Positions 14,091-25,734 of a stretch of DNA of 64,000 nt are shown here, piece by piece. A program made the position numbers and the translations under genes. Location: the NCBI GenBank assembly GCA_013400115.1, contig VXBP01007155.1, positions 63,058-127,057 on the forward strand. The letters are read 5' to 3'. The notes under the pieces are model-generated. The model did no database searches. It was not told the origin of the DNA and worked only from the letters and a program-made list of their open reading frames with translations. The stretch is from Rhinopomastus cyanomelas (lineage: Eukaryota; Chordata; Aves; Bucerotiformes; Rhinopomastidae). Numbering within the stretch: the stretch's first letter is position 1; every line of letters starts with the position of its first letter.

Positions 14091-14229
14091 TCATAGAATC
14101 ATAGACTCATAGAATCATACAATCCTTAGGGATTGGAAGAGACCTCAAAAGATCATGTAGTCCAATCCCCCTGACACAGCAGGATCACCTAGACCAAGTC
14201 GCACAGGAACACATCCAGGTGGGTTTTGT
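14091..14229 (-). mobile_element. CR1 LINE, terminal 3' fragment
   Basis: Starts with three tail units (TCATAGAAT-like) followed by GGGATTGGAAGAGACCTC and GGATCACCTAGACCAAGTCG, read as the reverse complement of the common CR1 3' end. It continues into the ordinary upstream sequence (CACAGGAACACATCC), so it lacks the chimeric joint of the 5 kb and 16 kb copies. Confidence 0.92.
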
Positions 14230-16340
14230 CTTGAAAGCACATATGAAACTTTACTTGCTGAATTACTATACACCCAGTAAATAAAAATTGATAAACTTAT
14301 TTGCTTACTAAAACATATCCACAGTGCATAGGATACTTGATAATAATGCTGATATTATTTTTTTAAGGATTTTAATTTTTAAAAGTTAACTGAAATGACA
14401 TAGAAATACATAAGAAATAGGAAACTCAATAAACCTTGATGGACTGATGTTTTGTAGAAGACTCTTCTATATTTATTAGTCATTTTGCCTAAGAAACCTC
14501 TACACAAGTTCCTCTTGACACACTCTAGTTAAAGAAAGCCATTGTGAAAGCAATTGACAGAGCTTGATTCAGCCTTATCCACCACCAGCACTGACTGACT
14601 GATGCTTCTAATCCTTATGAGGTCACTGCTAAATGCTGGACTCTGCAGAAACGTGTTGCAGAGCCAGAGTAGGTTTTTTTTTTTGATAGAAAATCAGTTC
14701 TCCAACTTTCCAATAATATTAGCCTTTCCCCTTGTATGTGAAGAGCACAGTGAATGCCCCCCCCCTTTTTTTTTTTCAGTGCAAAGCTTATTTTGTCATG
14801 TAGCAGACCATCATGTACAGTTGGATAATAGGCAGCATGGCAAGACCTACTGGCATGAACTGCTGCTCAGTCAGCATGGGACTAGACTCAGGGGACATGA
14901 ATGAGGATGTCCTTATTATGGTTGAGCCAGACAACAGTTGTCTAAAGTAGAACCAGCAGGGATCTGGTAGTTATGAACAATGGGGAGACAAGGTTTGATT
15001 TGACACACAATCCATGTTACCTACAGCTTAAGTCTACGACAGGGACACTACCAACTTCTTCTCAACAGCAATGCTTGGAGGTACCTTGGGAAGAGAACAG
15101 TGGAATGGTCCTCCTATCTTCACAGAAGATGCAACAAAACCAAATAAAATATTGGAGAACTGTTTTCCACTGAACAATTAATATTCCTCACAAACAAACT
15201 AGCACACAATTCCCTGTCCTTTTTCTTCCCGTACCTAAAGGAAATCTCTTGTCTGCTTCCTCTTTTAGCAGGTCTCCATGAATGAGGAAACTGTTCAGAA
15301 AACAGCTTCCAGCACTGGAATGGCTGTTTTATTGCTCTGGTAAGTTTATTAAAGAACATCATGGTCCAGAATCCCTCTGCTAATAAACTGCAATGCAATG
15401 CTAATACACAGCCTCATTCTCTCCAGCAGGCAGCTACTCCCAGAGGGGAAGAAGAAGTCGATTTATTCTGCCACCCACAGCACATCCTGCTAGGAAGTTT
15501 GGATGCTGTTATTACTCTACCAGCCTTTTTTTAGTTCTTTGCAGACAGCATTTGCTGTGTCATGATGTTTGCATATAGCTGTATGGCTGTGAACATGTAT
15601 GTCTGTAACAGACAGATGCACCGATCCATCTCAGAGCTGCTGCATGTCACACTGTACTGACACATAAAACCATATTTATTCTGCTTAGGGCAGGTTTGGT
15701 CCTCCCTGTTCCAGTCACAAGGATCTTAGTACATGGAAGCATATGGCAGCATCCTCAATGCATTGCCCAGTAACATCAGGCAATTCTCCAAAATCTTGAA
15801 TCAAATTTCACTCACACACATAGAGGTGGACAATCTCATCTACCTTCAAAAAAGGGGATCTGAGCTGATTGTGAGGACTTTCTTTTCCTGTCTATAAAAG
15901 AAGAAATGCTACCCATATTGACACAGCAAAACTCTGCAAATATTCACATCTGGTTTATGATTCAAAGGCTTATGTGCAAGGAACTGACAGCATCACTTCT
16001 GTTGCTGACAGACAGATCTTTCCATTAAACTTATGGTAAGTGTTCTGGAGAAGATGGTGAAGTCAGGTCCTGTACAGGAAAATGAGTCTGCTAGTAAATT
16101 ATTTGGTCTTTGGTTAAAATTAAGTCCTTTGGTTTTAAATCAGAGTTTCTGGTTTAATTCTCTTCACATGATAACCTGAACAGGGAATGCCACTACAAAC
16201 AGACCACCAAGAGTGAATCCTAAAGACAGAACAGTGAGATAATATGGTGCAGTAAAGTTGGGCAGTCTTGCAGTGACATTACCGAAGGAATGCCAGCTCC
16301 AAGTGCAAAGGTAGGACTTCAGTCAGCACTGCTTTCAACC
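14230..16340. other. unique sequence, no gene recognised
   Basis: Contains a nine-C plus eleven-T tract at 14757-14776 ending in CAG, a chance acceptor-like site. Open frames at 14602-14904 and 15120-15398 have no recognisable domain. Confidence 0.55.
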
Positions 16341-17145
16341 TAGAATCATAAAATCATAGAATCATTAGGGATTGGAAGGGACCTCGAAAGATTATCTAGT
16401 CCAATCCCCCTGCCACAGCAGGATCACCCAGACCAAGTCGTACAGTCAGCCTGGGTCAGAAGGGACCACAGGATCATTGAGTTCCAACTCCCCTACCATG
16501 GGCAGGGACACCCCACCCTAGATCAGGCTGGCCAGAGCCCCATCCAGCCTGGCCTTAAACGCATCCAGGGATGGGGCCTCCACCACCTCCCTGGGCAACC
16601 CAGGCTCTCACCACTCTCACAGTGAAGAACTTCCTCCTCACACCCACTCTAAATCTACCCATCTCCAGCTTTGCTCCATTCCCCCTCATCCTGGTGCTAC
16701 CTGACATCCTAAAAAGTCCCTCCCCAGTCTTTTTGTAGGCCCCCTTCAGATACTGAAAGGCCACAATAAGGTCACCTTGGAGCCTCCTCTTCTCCACACC
16801 GAACAGCCCCAATTCTTTCAGTCTGGCCTCATAGAAGAGGTGCTCCAGCCCTCTGATCATCCTCGTGGCCCTCCTCTGAACCCGCTCCAGCATCTCCACA
16901 TCCATCCTGTAATAAGGGTTCCAGAACTGGACACAGTACTCCAGGTGGGGTCTCATCAGAGCAGAGTAGAGGGGGAGAATCACCTCTCTCGAGCTGCTGG
17001 CCACATTTCTCCTGATGCAGCCCAGGATCCTGTTTGCCCTCTGGGCCACAAGTGCACACTGCTGGCTCATGTGGAGCCTTTCATCCACAAGCCCCACCAA
17101 GTCCCTCTCCTCAGGGCTACTCTGCAGCCAACCTGTGCCAACCTG
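16341..17145 (-). mobile_element. CR1 LINE, 0.8 kb copy with chimeric 3' end
   Basis: Reverse-complement CR1. 16341-16440 is the common 3' terminus with two tail units; at about 16441-16447 it switches to the body of the subfamily with GTTGGAACT, which continues through the 3' end of ORF2 to about 17145. Order and joint match the copy at 4955-5235. The element is 5'-truncated inside ORF2 and I find no clear target-site duplication. Confidence 0.93.
16555..17145 (-). pseudogene. CR1 ORF2 C-terminal remnant
   Basis: The reverse strand encodes the C-terminal part of the CR1 ORF2 protein, the region after the reverse-transcriptase palm. Recognisable blocks in order are MSQQCALVAQRAN, REVILPLYSALMRPHLEYC, ERVQRRATRMIRGLEH and EKRRLQGDL. 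The open run is 181 codons (16555-17100), the second longest of this family here, but the conserved W.RLP ending is lost by a frameshift (AWVAQGGGGG in its place). There is no reverse-transcriptase active site, endonuclease domain or ORF1, so the copy cannot move itself. Confidence 0.9.
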
Positions 17146-17832
17146 ACCAAGAATTGATTATTTTGTCTATCAGATTTTTTGACAAAACTAGTGGAAATTG
17201 GATTGAAAACCATCAATTCAGGCAGCTTATAGTTATAGCCCAGGAAAGAAGAAATCAGAGTTCAGAGGACTTAGAAATGAAGGGTGTGAAAGATCTAACG
17301 CTGAATTTCAAGAGCTACAGATTTGCCCCACTCCCTTTTTTTGAAGGCAAACCTCTGCCACTAAACCAAAGGCAATTGGATGGTTGCACACCCTCTTGCA
17401 CACAACCTTTTGTGCTTCTACAAGGGCAAATATTAGGGTCTCTGGAGAAGCATCTCTATAATCTTGCAAGCTTCTCTAGAAACTTAGGGTGTGTTGATGC
17501 AAAGTTTTCTATTACATCATTTCCTCTCTTTCCTGATACGTTCTAAAGCATGGGTACAAAGACAGCATGGGTTTGACTTTTCAGATGCTACAGTGGCAGT
17601 GGATAAAGCCCCCACCAAGCTGTGAAGAGGTAACATCTCCTTTTCAAAAGATTAGTGTCAGATTGGGAGCTTCTGGAATTTGTTAGGTTTGTACTAGTGT
17701 TTTAGAAATGTCATTATTTTTTTTTATTTGAGATTGAGATCCTGAAAGCTTCTCATTCAAGTGTCCATAAACTTCATTTGGGTTTCAATGCCCTGCACCA
17801 AGGATCCAAACTCTTAACACTGTGAACAGTAC
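17146..17832. other. unique sequence, no gene recognised
   Basis: The plus-strand open frame running through here is partly a shadow of the CR1 upstream. No domain recognised. Confidence 0.55.
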
Positions 17833-17893
17833 GGTCTGGGGGTTGGATTCGATGATCTCTTTGGATCCCTTCCAACCCCTAACATACTATGGT
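17833..17893 (+). mobile_element. CR1 LINE, terminal 3' tail relic
   Basis: GGGGGTTGGATTCGATGATC, then GATCCCTTCCAACCCCTAAC and a decayed tail. Only ~60 bp survive. Confidence 0.75.
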
Positions 17894-17931
17894 CTAACAG
17901 AGAAGAGACTTTCATAGGTGCATCTAAGATT

Positions 17932-18010
17932 CCTTGTGTGAATTTGGGCAAGTAACTTCATTGGCTCTGTGATTTTATTTCCTTGTTTTTGAAATTGAGG
18001 TGATACTTCA
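17932..18010 (-). repeat. MIR-like SINE relic
   Basis: GTGTGAATTTGGGCAAGTAAC followed by a TTTCCTTGTTTTTGAAATTG block matches the reverse complement of the MIR core (tGTGACCTTGGGCAAGTCAC type). Confidence 0.65.
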
Positions 18011-18260
18011 TCAGGCTCTTTTAAAGGTAACATTCACAAATGACTGATGTGCTTAATAAACCATGATTGAGTTGCAGAAAACTGACTGAGGCTCCTGTAT
18101 AAGTCTGCTAATTAATCTTGTCCAACTTCCGCAAATTCAAGATTTCCCTGTACACTATACTCAATTTTTTCAATCCTGTATAGAAAGACAGACAGTCTTT
18201 AAACATCTGATAACCCAATGCATAGTGGAAGTGCTTCTCAGAGTCAAGGAACAGAAAGTA

Positions 18261-18345
18261 GGGCTCCTGGGTTCTATTTTCAGTTCTGCCACTTATGCAC
18301 TATTTGACTATGGACAAAGCACCTACCCTCCCCACACTTCATTTC
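18261..18345 (-). repeat. MIR-like SINE relic
   Basis: GGGCTCCTGGGTTCTATTTT, then CAGTTCTGCCACTTATG and a degraded GACTATGGACAAAGCACC block follow the MIR reverse-complement order. It lies 250 bp from another MIR relic in the same orientation; they may be separate insertions. Confidence 0.65.
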
Positions 18346-21300
18346 ATTAAAAGCAGATCAAGAGGGTATTGCAAGGTTATTATTTCTCTAATTACCCCAG
18401 AGTCCTTGCATGAAAGGCCTTTCAGGAAAGAAGAGATTTTTACAGAAAATGGTAATCTGTCACTTAGTTGCCAAGAAATACGGAACTCAGACTGAACTGT
18501 GAAGAAGATGCGTCACTGAAGCTGATTTTTACTTCTGTATGACAAACACCTGAGCAAATCAGCTCTGAGAGTAAACAAAATCAAAGGTTATTAGTTAATA
18601 AGTAATAATCTCCCACAAATGCTTGGATATTAAAGTAGGCACCTTCAAAACACAGGCACTGTTGCAAAAGTAATTTTGCTAAACCAAACTTTTTTTTCTT
18701 GCCTATTGCTCAATAACTTTAAGCGGGTATTTGAGTATGTTCTAGAAAACGAATGCCAGGACTTTCTGGCAAATCAATTCAAATTGCTCCAATTGCTCCG
18801 TCACCACTCAGGAGCAATGGTGGGTATTGATCTGCTGCAATGGGATCCGTTAGTACTGTCCAGTTTGCCATCAGCCACTCATGGCAGGCTGAAAGCTGTT
18901 TCCTTGTCAGAGAACGTGGTTTAGGCAGTTCTGTTTCCAGACCATCATGTGCTGCCAGTCACTTAGGCTTGTCCCACACAACACACTTCAATGAGTCCTC
19001 ATTTCTGAGACCTTCTCGTTCCACAACAACATGATTAACCTATATGCTTTCAGTGATATTTTATACTATTGAGCTCTGGCAAAGTGTAGTGGAGAGCAGA
19101 GGGGATCATGTACTGCACAGCCTGTCCCACAGTGATTTTAGGGGCAAAGGGCATTTCTCCTTTCCAACACTGAACACAATTGGAGTAGAAATTCCTCATC
19201 ACTACAGACACTTCAGATAGGGCACAATTTTCCCATCGTGCATGTCCTTTCCTTCCCCCGCCCTCAGAAGCAAATGGTCTGAGTGGGGAGAATGCCATGT
19301 TAAAATTGCTGAACTTAAAACTTATAAGCCCTTTGCTTTGTACCATTTTACAGCTATTGCACTCTACCTTGTACTGAGATGTGTTCAGTGGTGCCAGCTT
19401 GCTGAGCCCTTGAGGGTGTAAGGCACTGTACAGAGAAATCTCTACAACCATTAGCCAGCACACTTTCATTCACTTCTAAGAAGCTGCGCAATCAAAGATA
19501 GCTGCTATCAAACCCAAGAAGAGGAAAGGGCCAGTCAAGTGCCAGAGGCCTATGAAGGTACAGGGTAGATGTCACAAAATCTGGGTTGAGATTTTCAAAG
19601 TAATTTGAGGAACTGCAGCACACACTGAATCCACATTCTTGAGTGTCTCCTCCCAATTGTCTACTGATGTTGTGTGCTCCTGGGATATTCAATGTCTAGA
19701 GAGAGAGTATTTGTTCACCTTTGTACACTACTTTGAGAACTATTTGTACAAGTTGGATTTTACAAATTATTGCTGGAGTGGCAGATTCAAGAAGCACTGA
19801 AACACCTGCCTCCCTTAGAGAGTCTCTAGTCTCACTGGAGCTGACAGCATCACTCACATGCTTTATGTGAAGCATGCCATGTCAAACATGTGCTTAAGTA
19901 GCAATTATGCGAAGTCCCACCACAACTGAAGACTGTGTAAGTGAAGAAGTCACCCCGATCTCTGTGTCTCAGACTGCCACACTCTATTGCCAACAAATGT
20001 GGCTATTTGGAAAATTAACTTATCTTGCATCAAATGGATTTCATTACCTTTCCACAAAATGAGATGATGCTGGTGGGCAGTAATCCTGATGCCATTTACC
20101 AGCAGCAGTTTATGCTCACATGAAAATCGCCTTTCCTGAGGATTACAGTGAAGCAGAATTTGTCAGCATTGCAGAGGAACTGAGAACTTCTGCTTTTGAT
20201 TTCTGATCACAGCTCTACCTTCCTCCACCAAGAAAATAGAAAATGATTAGTCGTGTACTGCCTATTGATTTAGTAGTCTTCATTTTAAAAACTATGTTTC
20301 CCAGTATTGTTCTTTTTTTATTATTATTACTGAAGCAAATTGTAACACACTGAATTGGAAATTGGTTAACTCCTTCCTATCTCTGCTTTTATAGCTTATT
20401 TTCTCTCTGATTGAACAAAAGCCATAAACTGAGAACTGTTTTCTCTAAACACAGGAAATAAAAGACAGGCTTTGTAAGAATGTGCCATAGTCAGGTTGCT
20501 TGTGCCTCTTTCATCCTCACCAGCCACTGTAATTGCTTCTTTCCCTCCCCAACTGTCAAATCATAACCTTTCTATGGAATTTCTATGACAGAAGCACACA
20601 GTAGACAGCGAGATGTTTTGGCTAAACTGTCACAAGAAAAAAGTCATCTATTCCTGTGACAAATTGTGGAATAACAGTCTGGTTTGTCCCCTGGATCAGA
20701 GGCATTAGCTCACCTCACAACATCACTCCCCTACCATGACAGGGACCCTCTTGTGTTTCAAGGATTATTGGGATAATGTGATAAAGAAAGTTTCAGTCTG
20801 AGTTCTCTGGTTGTACAAGGATTCCCCGTGAGGTAGACTCTGGAAAAGGAGGAACATAACTGAAAGAGAAGAGAGAATGTCTGTAAAGGTGCTATAAACA
20901 CCAGATGGATCTCCTAGGTCATTAAGTCCCTTCCCTCAAATGATAAGTAATATGTCATATAGTCTTAATGCAATGCCTTGACTACCACCTCAGAAGACTC
21001 TACATGTTTCCTCCTTGAATGATCTCTGTAGGGCCCATTTCCTGAAACATCAATAACAATTGGGCAGCTGAGAAAGATCTGGATGGAGAAAGTTCAGGGC
21101 CAGAGCACTGTTGTTTTGGTCAGAGGTCTAGGAGGACTACCGGGACCTTGGAGGTGAACTCCGAGAACATCAAAGTGTGGCAAAGGAATAGTAAAATGAG
21201 GTGTTTGTTTGTGTTTGTGTGCTGAGCTTTCGATAAAATCAGGTGCCAAGGAGCAGAACCCTACAGGATGAATACTGTGCTCACTCAATGCACCAAGCAG

Positions 21301-21550
21301 GAGCTGAAACAGTTCACCAGTAGGTATTAAATCACACTCACTGTTCTGGATAGTCATTCAAAGCTTTGCTAGCCTGTTTTTCTTCTTTCAGTCTCTGTCC
21401 AGTGAGCTTCATTTAATCTATTTAATAGACAAGACTTGAGACTTCCAGACATGTATCTCCTAACTGGTAAAGATGAAGAGATTCATAGGCTTGTTAGGTC
21501 TGAATTCCACCCACAGTATATGTGCTTTAAAGATATACACTTTAGCTCAG
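18346..21550. other. unique sequence, no gene recognised
   Basis: Open frames at 18676-19034 and 19050-19692 show no domain. A weak resemblance to an old CR1 reverse-complement end near 20900-20930 is too decayed to call. Confidence 0.5.
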
Positions 21551-21670
21551 CCAGAAGTTATGGGCTTGAGACAGGAGTTTCTGGGTGAAATCCTCTGGCC
21601 CATGCCATGCAACAAGCCAGACTCAACGATCTAATAGACACTTCGGGCTTTAACATCTATGAATCTATGA
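21551..21670 (+). mobile_element. ancient CR1/L3-type LINE 3' end
   Basis: CTGGGTGAAATCCTCTGGCC, AAGCCAGACTCAACGATC and a terminal AATCTATGAATCTATGA match the 3' end of the older sauropsid CR1/L3-like group known from turtles and crocodilians, which differs from the avian CR1 ends elsewhere in the window. The double AATCTATGA unit is its tail. Confidence 0.75.
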
Positions 21671-22147
21671 AAAAAAAGAACCCCATCTGTTCTATGGTTG
21701 CTTTTTCTTCGAGCCCATTATCTCTTCGGGCTATCTATATCCAGCTTTCAGTAGTCTCAGATTTGAAGAATTTTAGTGATAATAATTCTACTACCATTTT
21801 GTACCTCCAGAGCTTTTGCAGGGAGGCTTCCAGGAACTGGAGTGAGAAAGTCTAGTTGCAATCCCAGTTTACCAGTTAAATTGTAGGCTGACTGATTGCA
21901 GTGGCATCTGTCATCAGTGCAGAACTACAAAGAGGTGACTCCTGAGAACAAGCTGACACAGAAACTTGTATCACTGGTAACTGGAAATGGCATCAGATAT
22001 CTGAGAGGTCTTAACAGCAGTCTTGGGCTGTAGTTTCTTCCATTTTTATTTATATATTGTGCTTTGATTTAAATAGGCTCTCAGTTGTCTAGTACTATGA
22101 TAACAACCCTGCCACCCCTGCTTTGTACCTCCTCATTAACCCTACAA
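21671..22147. other. unique sequence, no gene recognised
   Basis: Nothing recognised. Confidence 0.5.
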
Positions 22148-22234
22148 GTCAGATCCTCACTTACACTGGTGACGTTTTATTGCCTGCAATGGGATTACTT
22201 CAATTTTCTTACACCAAAGGGGAGAACCAGAGTC
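22148..22234. repeat. ancient palindromic (fold-back) repeat, copy 1
   Basis: Arms CAGATCCTCACTTACACTGG and TTACACCAAAGGGGAGAACC are imperfect inverted copies, with CAATGGGATTACTTC between. The order resembles an old sauropsid repeat with a central motif around TCAATGGAGTTAC and GGCCAGATTCT-like ends. A second copy lies at 54132-54230. Confidence 0.55.
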
Positions 22235-22779
22235 CTCTTCTCCTAGCTCCTCTTTCGCCCTCATAAATGGTCATTTGTTATTATTTGTTAAGATTTTAAT
22301 TTAACCAAGACATAGTTGCCACTGCCTCCAGAATCAATATTTTCTCTGCCTTTTGACAATTTTTTTAAATTTTACTTTTACATGCAGTCTCCAAAAGGCT
22401 ATAATTTACAGCTAAGACCAAGCAATCAAAGACAGTGGCAGGATTCCTGAAAGCAGAGCAATCCTGGCTTCCTAATCATGGCTCTCATGCTCTACAGAAG
22501 AATTACAGTTCTGCTAAGGGAATAGCAAATACCTGTTCCCATAAAGACACACAGCTTAGCATTTTTAAGGTATATTGAACAAGGAAAATCTGCACGTCTC
22601 TTTGCTCTAGAGGACAAGACTAACCATGCCTTGGGAGAGGCACCATGAGAAGATCTTCCAGCAAGGCATGGCATAGCCCATATTGCATTTGTGTGTGTCC
22701 TTTGTGATCAGCAAGGACACCTTCAGGTGTACAAGATCATTGTCAGTACCATTTTGTGACAAAGACCAGCCATGCACTT

Positions 22780-22876
22780 GAGGTCATGATCTCTGGGTTA
22801 GGGAGATGTTGAAATGAGGTCTGGGCTTGACGATCCTGGAGGTTGTTTCCAGCTATGATGATTCTATTGTTCTATG
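22780..22876 (+). mobile_element. CR1 LINE, terminal 3' fragment
   Basis: GGGCTTGACGATCCTGGAGG, a TTTCCAGCTATGATG block and an ATTCTATTGTTCTATG tail. Same subfamily style as 60693-60797. Confidence 0.8.
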
Positions 22877-22933
22877 CAGCAACTTCAGTGGGGTCCTGTC
22901 TTGCAAGGAACTGATATGAGATGATTAGACTCA

Positions 22934-23207
22934 CATAGAATCATTAAATTTGAAAGAGACCTACAAGACCATCAAGTCTAATCATCAACCCAATATCACC
23001 ATGCTCACTAAACCATGTTCCCTAGTGCCAGATCTACTAGTCTTTTGAACACCTCCAGGGATGGCAACTCTACCACCTTCATGGAGAGCCTGTTCCAATA
23101 CCTGATCACTCTGTTAGTAAAAAAACCCATTTTCCTAATGTCTAATCTAAATCTCCCCTGGCACAATTTGAGGCTGTTTCCTCTTGTTCTATCACTAGTG
23201 ACTCAGT
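22934..23207 (-). mobile_element. CR1 LINE 3' fragment
   Basis: Starts with CATAGAATCATTAAATTTG and reads as the reverse complement of a CR1 3' UTR and the last ~50 codons of ORF2 (AATCTAAATCTCCCCTGGC and CCTCTTGTTCTATCACTAGT are the conserved marks). It is convergent with the plus-strand fragment 58 bp to the left. Confidence 0.88.
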
Positions 23208-23515
23208 GTTCTGGTTTTGATTGTTTTGTGCTGGTTTGGATTTCTCAGGGTCACTGAAACATATGGAAAACCAGGGACTTTATAATATTAAAGAATTAAA
23301 AGAAATGTTATTAACAGAAGGTAAGGAAAGAGTTTAAAGACAAAACTGCAGCTGTCTGCAGGCATTGCTCCTGCAGCTTCTTTGCTACACCAGCTTCTTT
23401 TCCCTCTCTCCTTTTTTGAATCTCTTGATGCAAATACATCACACTGACTGACACCACCAATCTTCTCAGAAAGAGATACAGAGAGGAGAAACAAAATTAA
23501 TTGTTTTAGGTTTTA
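23208..23515. other. unique spacer, nothing recognised
   Basis: About 300 bp of unassigned sequence between two CR1 fragments. Confidence 0.5.
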
Positions 23516-23594
23516 TGATCCTGCTTGAGTAGGGGGGGTTGGACCTGATGACCCCTGGAGATTCATTCCAACCTCTAATGATCTGTGTGTCTCT
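23516..23594 (+). mobile_element. CR1 LINE, terminal 3' tail relic
   Basis: TGATCCTGCTTGAGTAGGGG, GGTTGGACCTGATGACC and TTCCAACCTCTAATGATC. It ends only a few bases before the start of the long CR1 copy. Confidence 0.8.
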
Positions 23595-23649
23595 ATTTTT
23601 CACTGGGTCAGACTGTTCTCACAACACAGATGAGATGAGGACAGGGTTA

Positions 23650-24700
23650 GGGATAAGTTGATCAAACCGGATGCACAGAAATCTATGGCCTTATGAAATA
23701 CATGCCCATGTATTATGGGAGAAGTGGAACTCATTGCTAGGCCACTCTCCATCATCTTTTGTAAGTCATGGGGATCAGGAGAGGTCCCTAGGGACTGAAG
23801 GACAGCAAATGTCACTCCAATCTTCAAAAAAGGCAAGAAGAAGGACTCAAGTAACTACAGACCAGTCAGCTTCACCTCCATCACAGGAAAGGTGATGGAA
23901 CAGTTTATCCTTGATGCTGTCTCTAGGCACATCAAAGACAAGAGGGTTATTATGGACAGTCAGCATCAGCAGGGCTTCACCAAGGGGTGAAGCCCAATCC
24001 GATAGCCTTTTATGAGAGCATAAGCAGGTGGATAGATGATGGCAGAGTGGTGGATGTGGTCTATCTTGACTTCAGTAAAGCATTTGACAGTCTCCCACAG
24101 CATCCTCACAGCCAAACTGAGGCAGTGTGGTGTAGATGATTGCATAGTGAGGTGGGTTGTGACCTGGCTGCAGGATAGAAACAAGAGAGTAGTGGTCAAA
24201 GGGACAGAGTCTAGTTGGAGGTCTGCATCTAGTAGAGTCCCCCAAAGGTCAGTACTGGGATCAGTCCTATTCAATCTATTCATTAATGAGTCCTGCATCT
24301 GGGCAAGAACAATCCCAGGTACCAGTATAGGTTGGGGACTGACCCATTGGAGAGTAGAGTGAGAGAGAGGGATCTGGGGGTCCTGGTGGACAGCAGGATG
24401 ACCATGAGTCAGCAATGTGCCCTTGTGGCCAAGAGGGCCAACAGCATCCTGGGGTGGATCAGGAGGGTGGGTAGCAGATCAAAAGAGGTTCTTCTGCCCC
24501 TCTACTCTGCCCTAGTGAGACCACATCTGGAGTTTTGTGTCCAGTTGTGGGCCCCTCAGTTCAAGAAGGACACGTTGCTGCTGGAGAGAGTACAGCACAG
24601 AGCCAAAAAGATGATAAAGGGAGTGGAACACCTCCATTATGAGGAGAGGCTGAGGGAGCTGGGTCTCTTTAGCTTGGAGGAGACTGAGCAGTGACCTCAT
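23650..24700 (+). pseudogene. CR1 ORF2 reverse-transcriptase remnant
   Basis: Broken ORF2. Recognisable in order: the fingers motif around NYRPVSFTSITGKVMEQF (about 23853-23906), the D-F-S-K-A-F-D block (about 24066-24090), the RVVVKGTESSW and VPQRSVLGSVLF block (about 24188-24275), then a jump of ~50 codons that removes the F-A-D-D catalytic box, then VDSRMTMSQQCALVAKRAN to LFSLEE (open 24332-24694). A hairpin-forming change sits at 23972-23995. The D-D-containing active site is absent and several frames are used, so it is inactive. Confidence 0.88.
23972..23995. repeat. perfect 10 bp inverted repeat inside CR1
   Basis: GGGCTTCACC, a 4-base AAGG loop, and GGTGAAGCCC. The left arm is normal CR1 sequence; the right arm replaces the expected CR1 bases, suggesting local snap-back copying. 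Confidence 0.8.
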
Positions 24701-25022
24701 TAATGTCTATAAATATGTGACAGATGGGTATCAGGAGGATGGACCCAGACTCTTCTCAATGTCATCTAGTGATAGGACAAAGGGCAATGTGTATAAGTTG
24801 TAATACAGGAGATAAATATGAAAAGGAATTTCTTCCCAGTGAGGGTGATGGAGCACTGGAACAGGCTGCCCAGGGGTGTTGTGAACTCTCCTTCTCTGGA
24901 GAAATTTAAAACTCACTTGGATATGTTCCTGTGGTACTTGATCTAGGTGATCCTGCTGTAGCAGGGGGACTGGACTAGATGATCTTTTGAGGTCCCTTCC
25001 AGTCCCTAATGTTATTCTGTGA

Positions 25023-25448
25023 AATCAAAGTTTATGAATCTTCATTTGCAGTCCTTTAAAAGTAGGAGATACAAGGCCATTTTATCAGTGTCCCAGCATA
25101 GGAGAAAGTATATCTTGTCTCCTACTTTTAACCAAACACAACCTAAAATCAAACAGCTTCTTGGATTTTCTTTCTTTCTTTTTTTTTAATGTTCTAAAAG
25201 AAATTTGTAGAGAAAACAAAGGAGTTCTACACATCAGAACAGTCTGTTCTCCTATAGCATCTCATGAAAGGACTGACAGAAAACCCCCAAAATCTATGTC
25301 TTGCCTGAGAAGACATTGTCAAGCAATGAAGATATAGTAGCTGTTTCCTCCAGTCTTACTGTTCCTATCCCAAACTGTCTCAAAAATGTTGATATTGCAG
25401 ATTGTGGATGTTATATGTATTTTGGTGATTCATGTACTTTTTTTTTAG
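25023..25448. other. unique sequence, no gene recognised
   Basis: AT-rich spacer between the CR1 and the LTR candidate. Confidence 0.5.
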
Positions 25449-25704
25449 TGTTGTTGTATTATTATTATTAAGTCCTCTTTGCTATGCCACTTTGGACAGG
25501 GATCTTCCCAGACACCTAAGGAGACCAAAGGACCCTCACGCTAGAAGCATCTTCTAAGACACCTGAAGAGACCGTGCTACAACAGGAAGGACCCTAACAA
25601 CACTGAAAAGCCCGAGTTCATTAAGAACCGTCCAATGATGTGCTGGCTTCTTTCCAAAGAGGACACCTAGTCCAGTGAGGAGCCTGCATTGTTTTTCTAA
25701 TTGA

Positions 25705-25734
25705 CCAATGATGCACCATGCTTGGGGTATAAAA
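25705..25734 (+). promoter_or_regulatory. CCAAT and TATA boxes of the LTR candidate
   Basis: CCAAT at 25705-25709 and TATAAAA at 25728-25734. The spacing is shorter than in typical host promoters; the predicted start would be near 25760. Activity is unknown. Confidence 0.5.

Larger units (their letters stand above)
23600..25022 (+). mobile_element. CR1 LINE, ~1.4 kb copy with internal deletions
   Basis: Longest CR1 by continuous sequence. It starts inside ORF2 upstream of the reverse-transcriptase fingers (CTCCATCATCTTTTGTAAG, then AAATGTCACTCCAATCTTC) and runs to the common 3' end (GACTGGACTAGATGATC, then CCTAATGTTATTCTGTGA). Compared with the minus-strand copy at 28.4 kb it lacks about 155 bp at 24288, exactly the stretch that would carry the catalytic F-A-D-D box. 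The 5' boundary is approximate. Confidence 0.92.

Noticed and set aside
14757..14779. Splice acceptor (C and T tract followed by CAG)
   Set aside because: The tract is a simple C9-T11 run, and no coding or conserved exon follows. The same applies to the T18-CAG at 7965-7985.
16777..17157. A 126-codon plus-strand open frame
   Set aside because: It is the antisense shadow of the CR1 ORF2 remnant on the minus strand.
20880..20960. A decayed CR1 or L3 reverse-complement end
   Set aside because: Only a weak similarity to GGTCATCTAGTCC-type sequence over ~30 bp; not enough to annotate.
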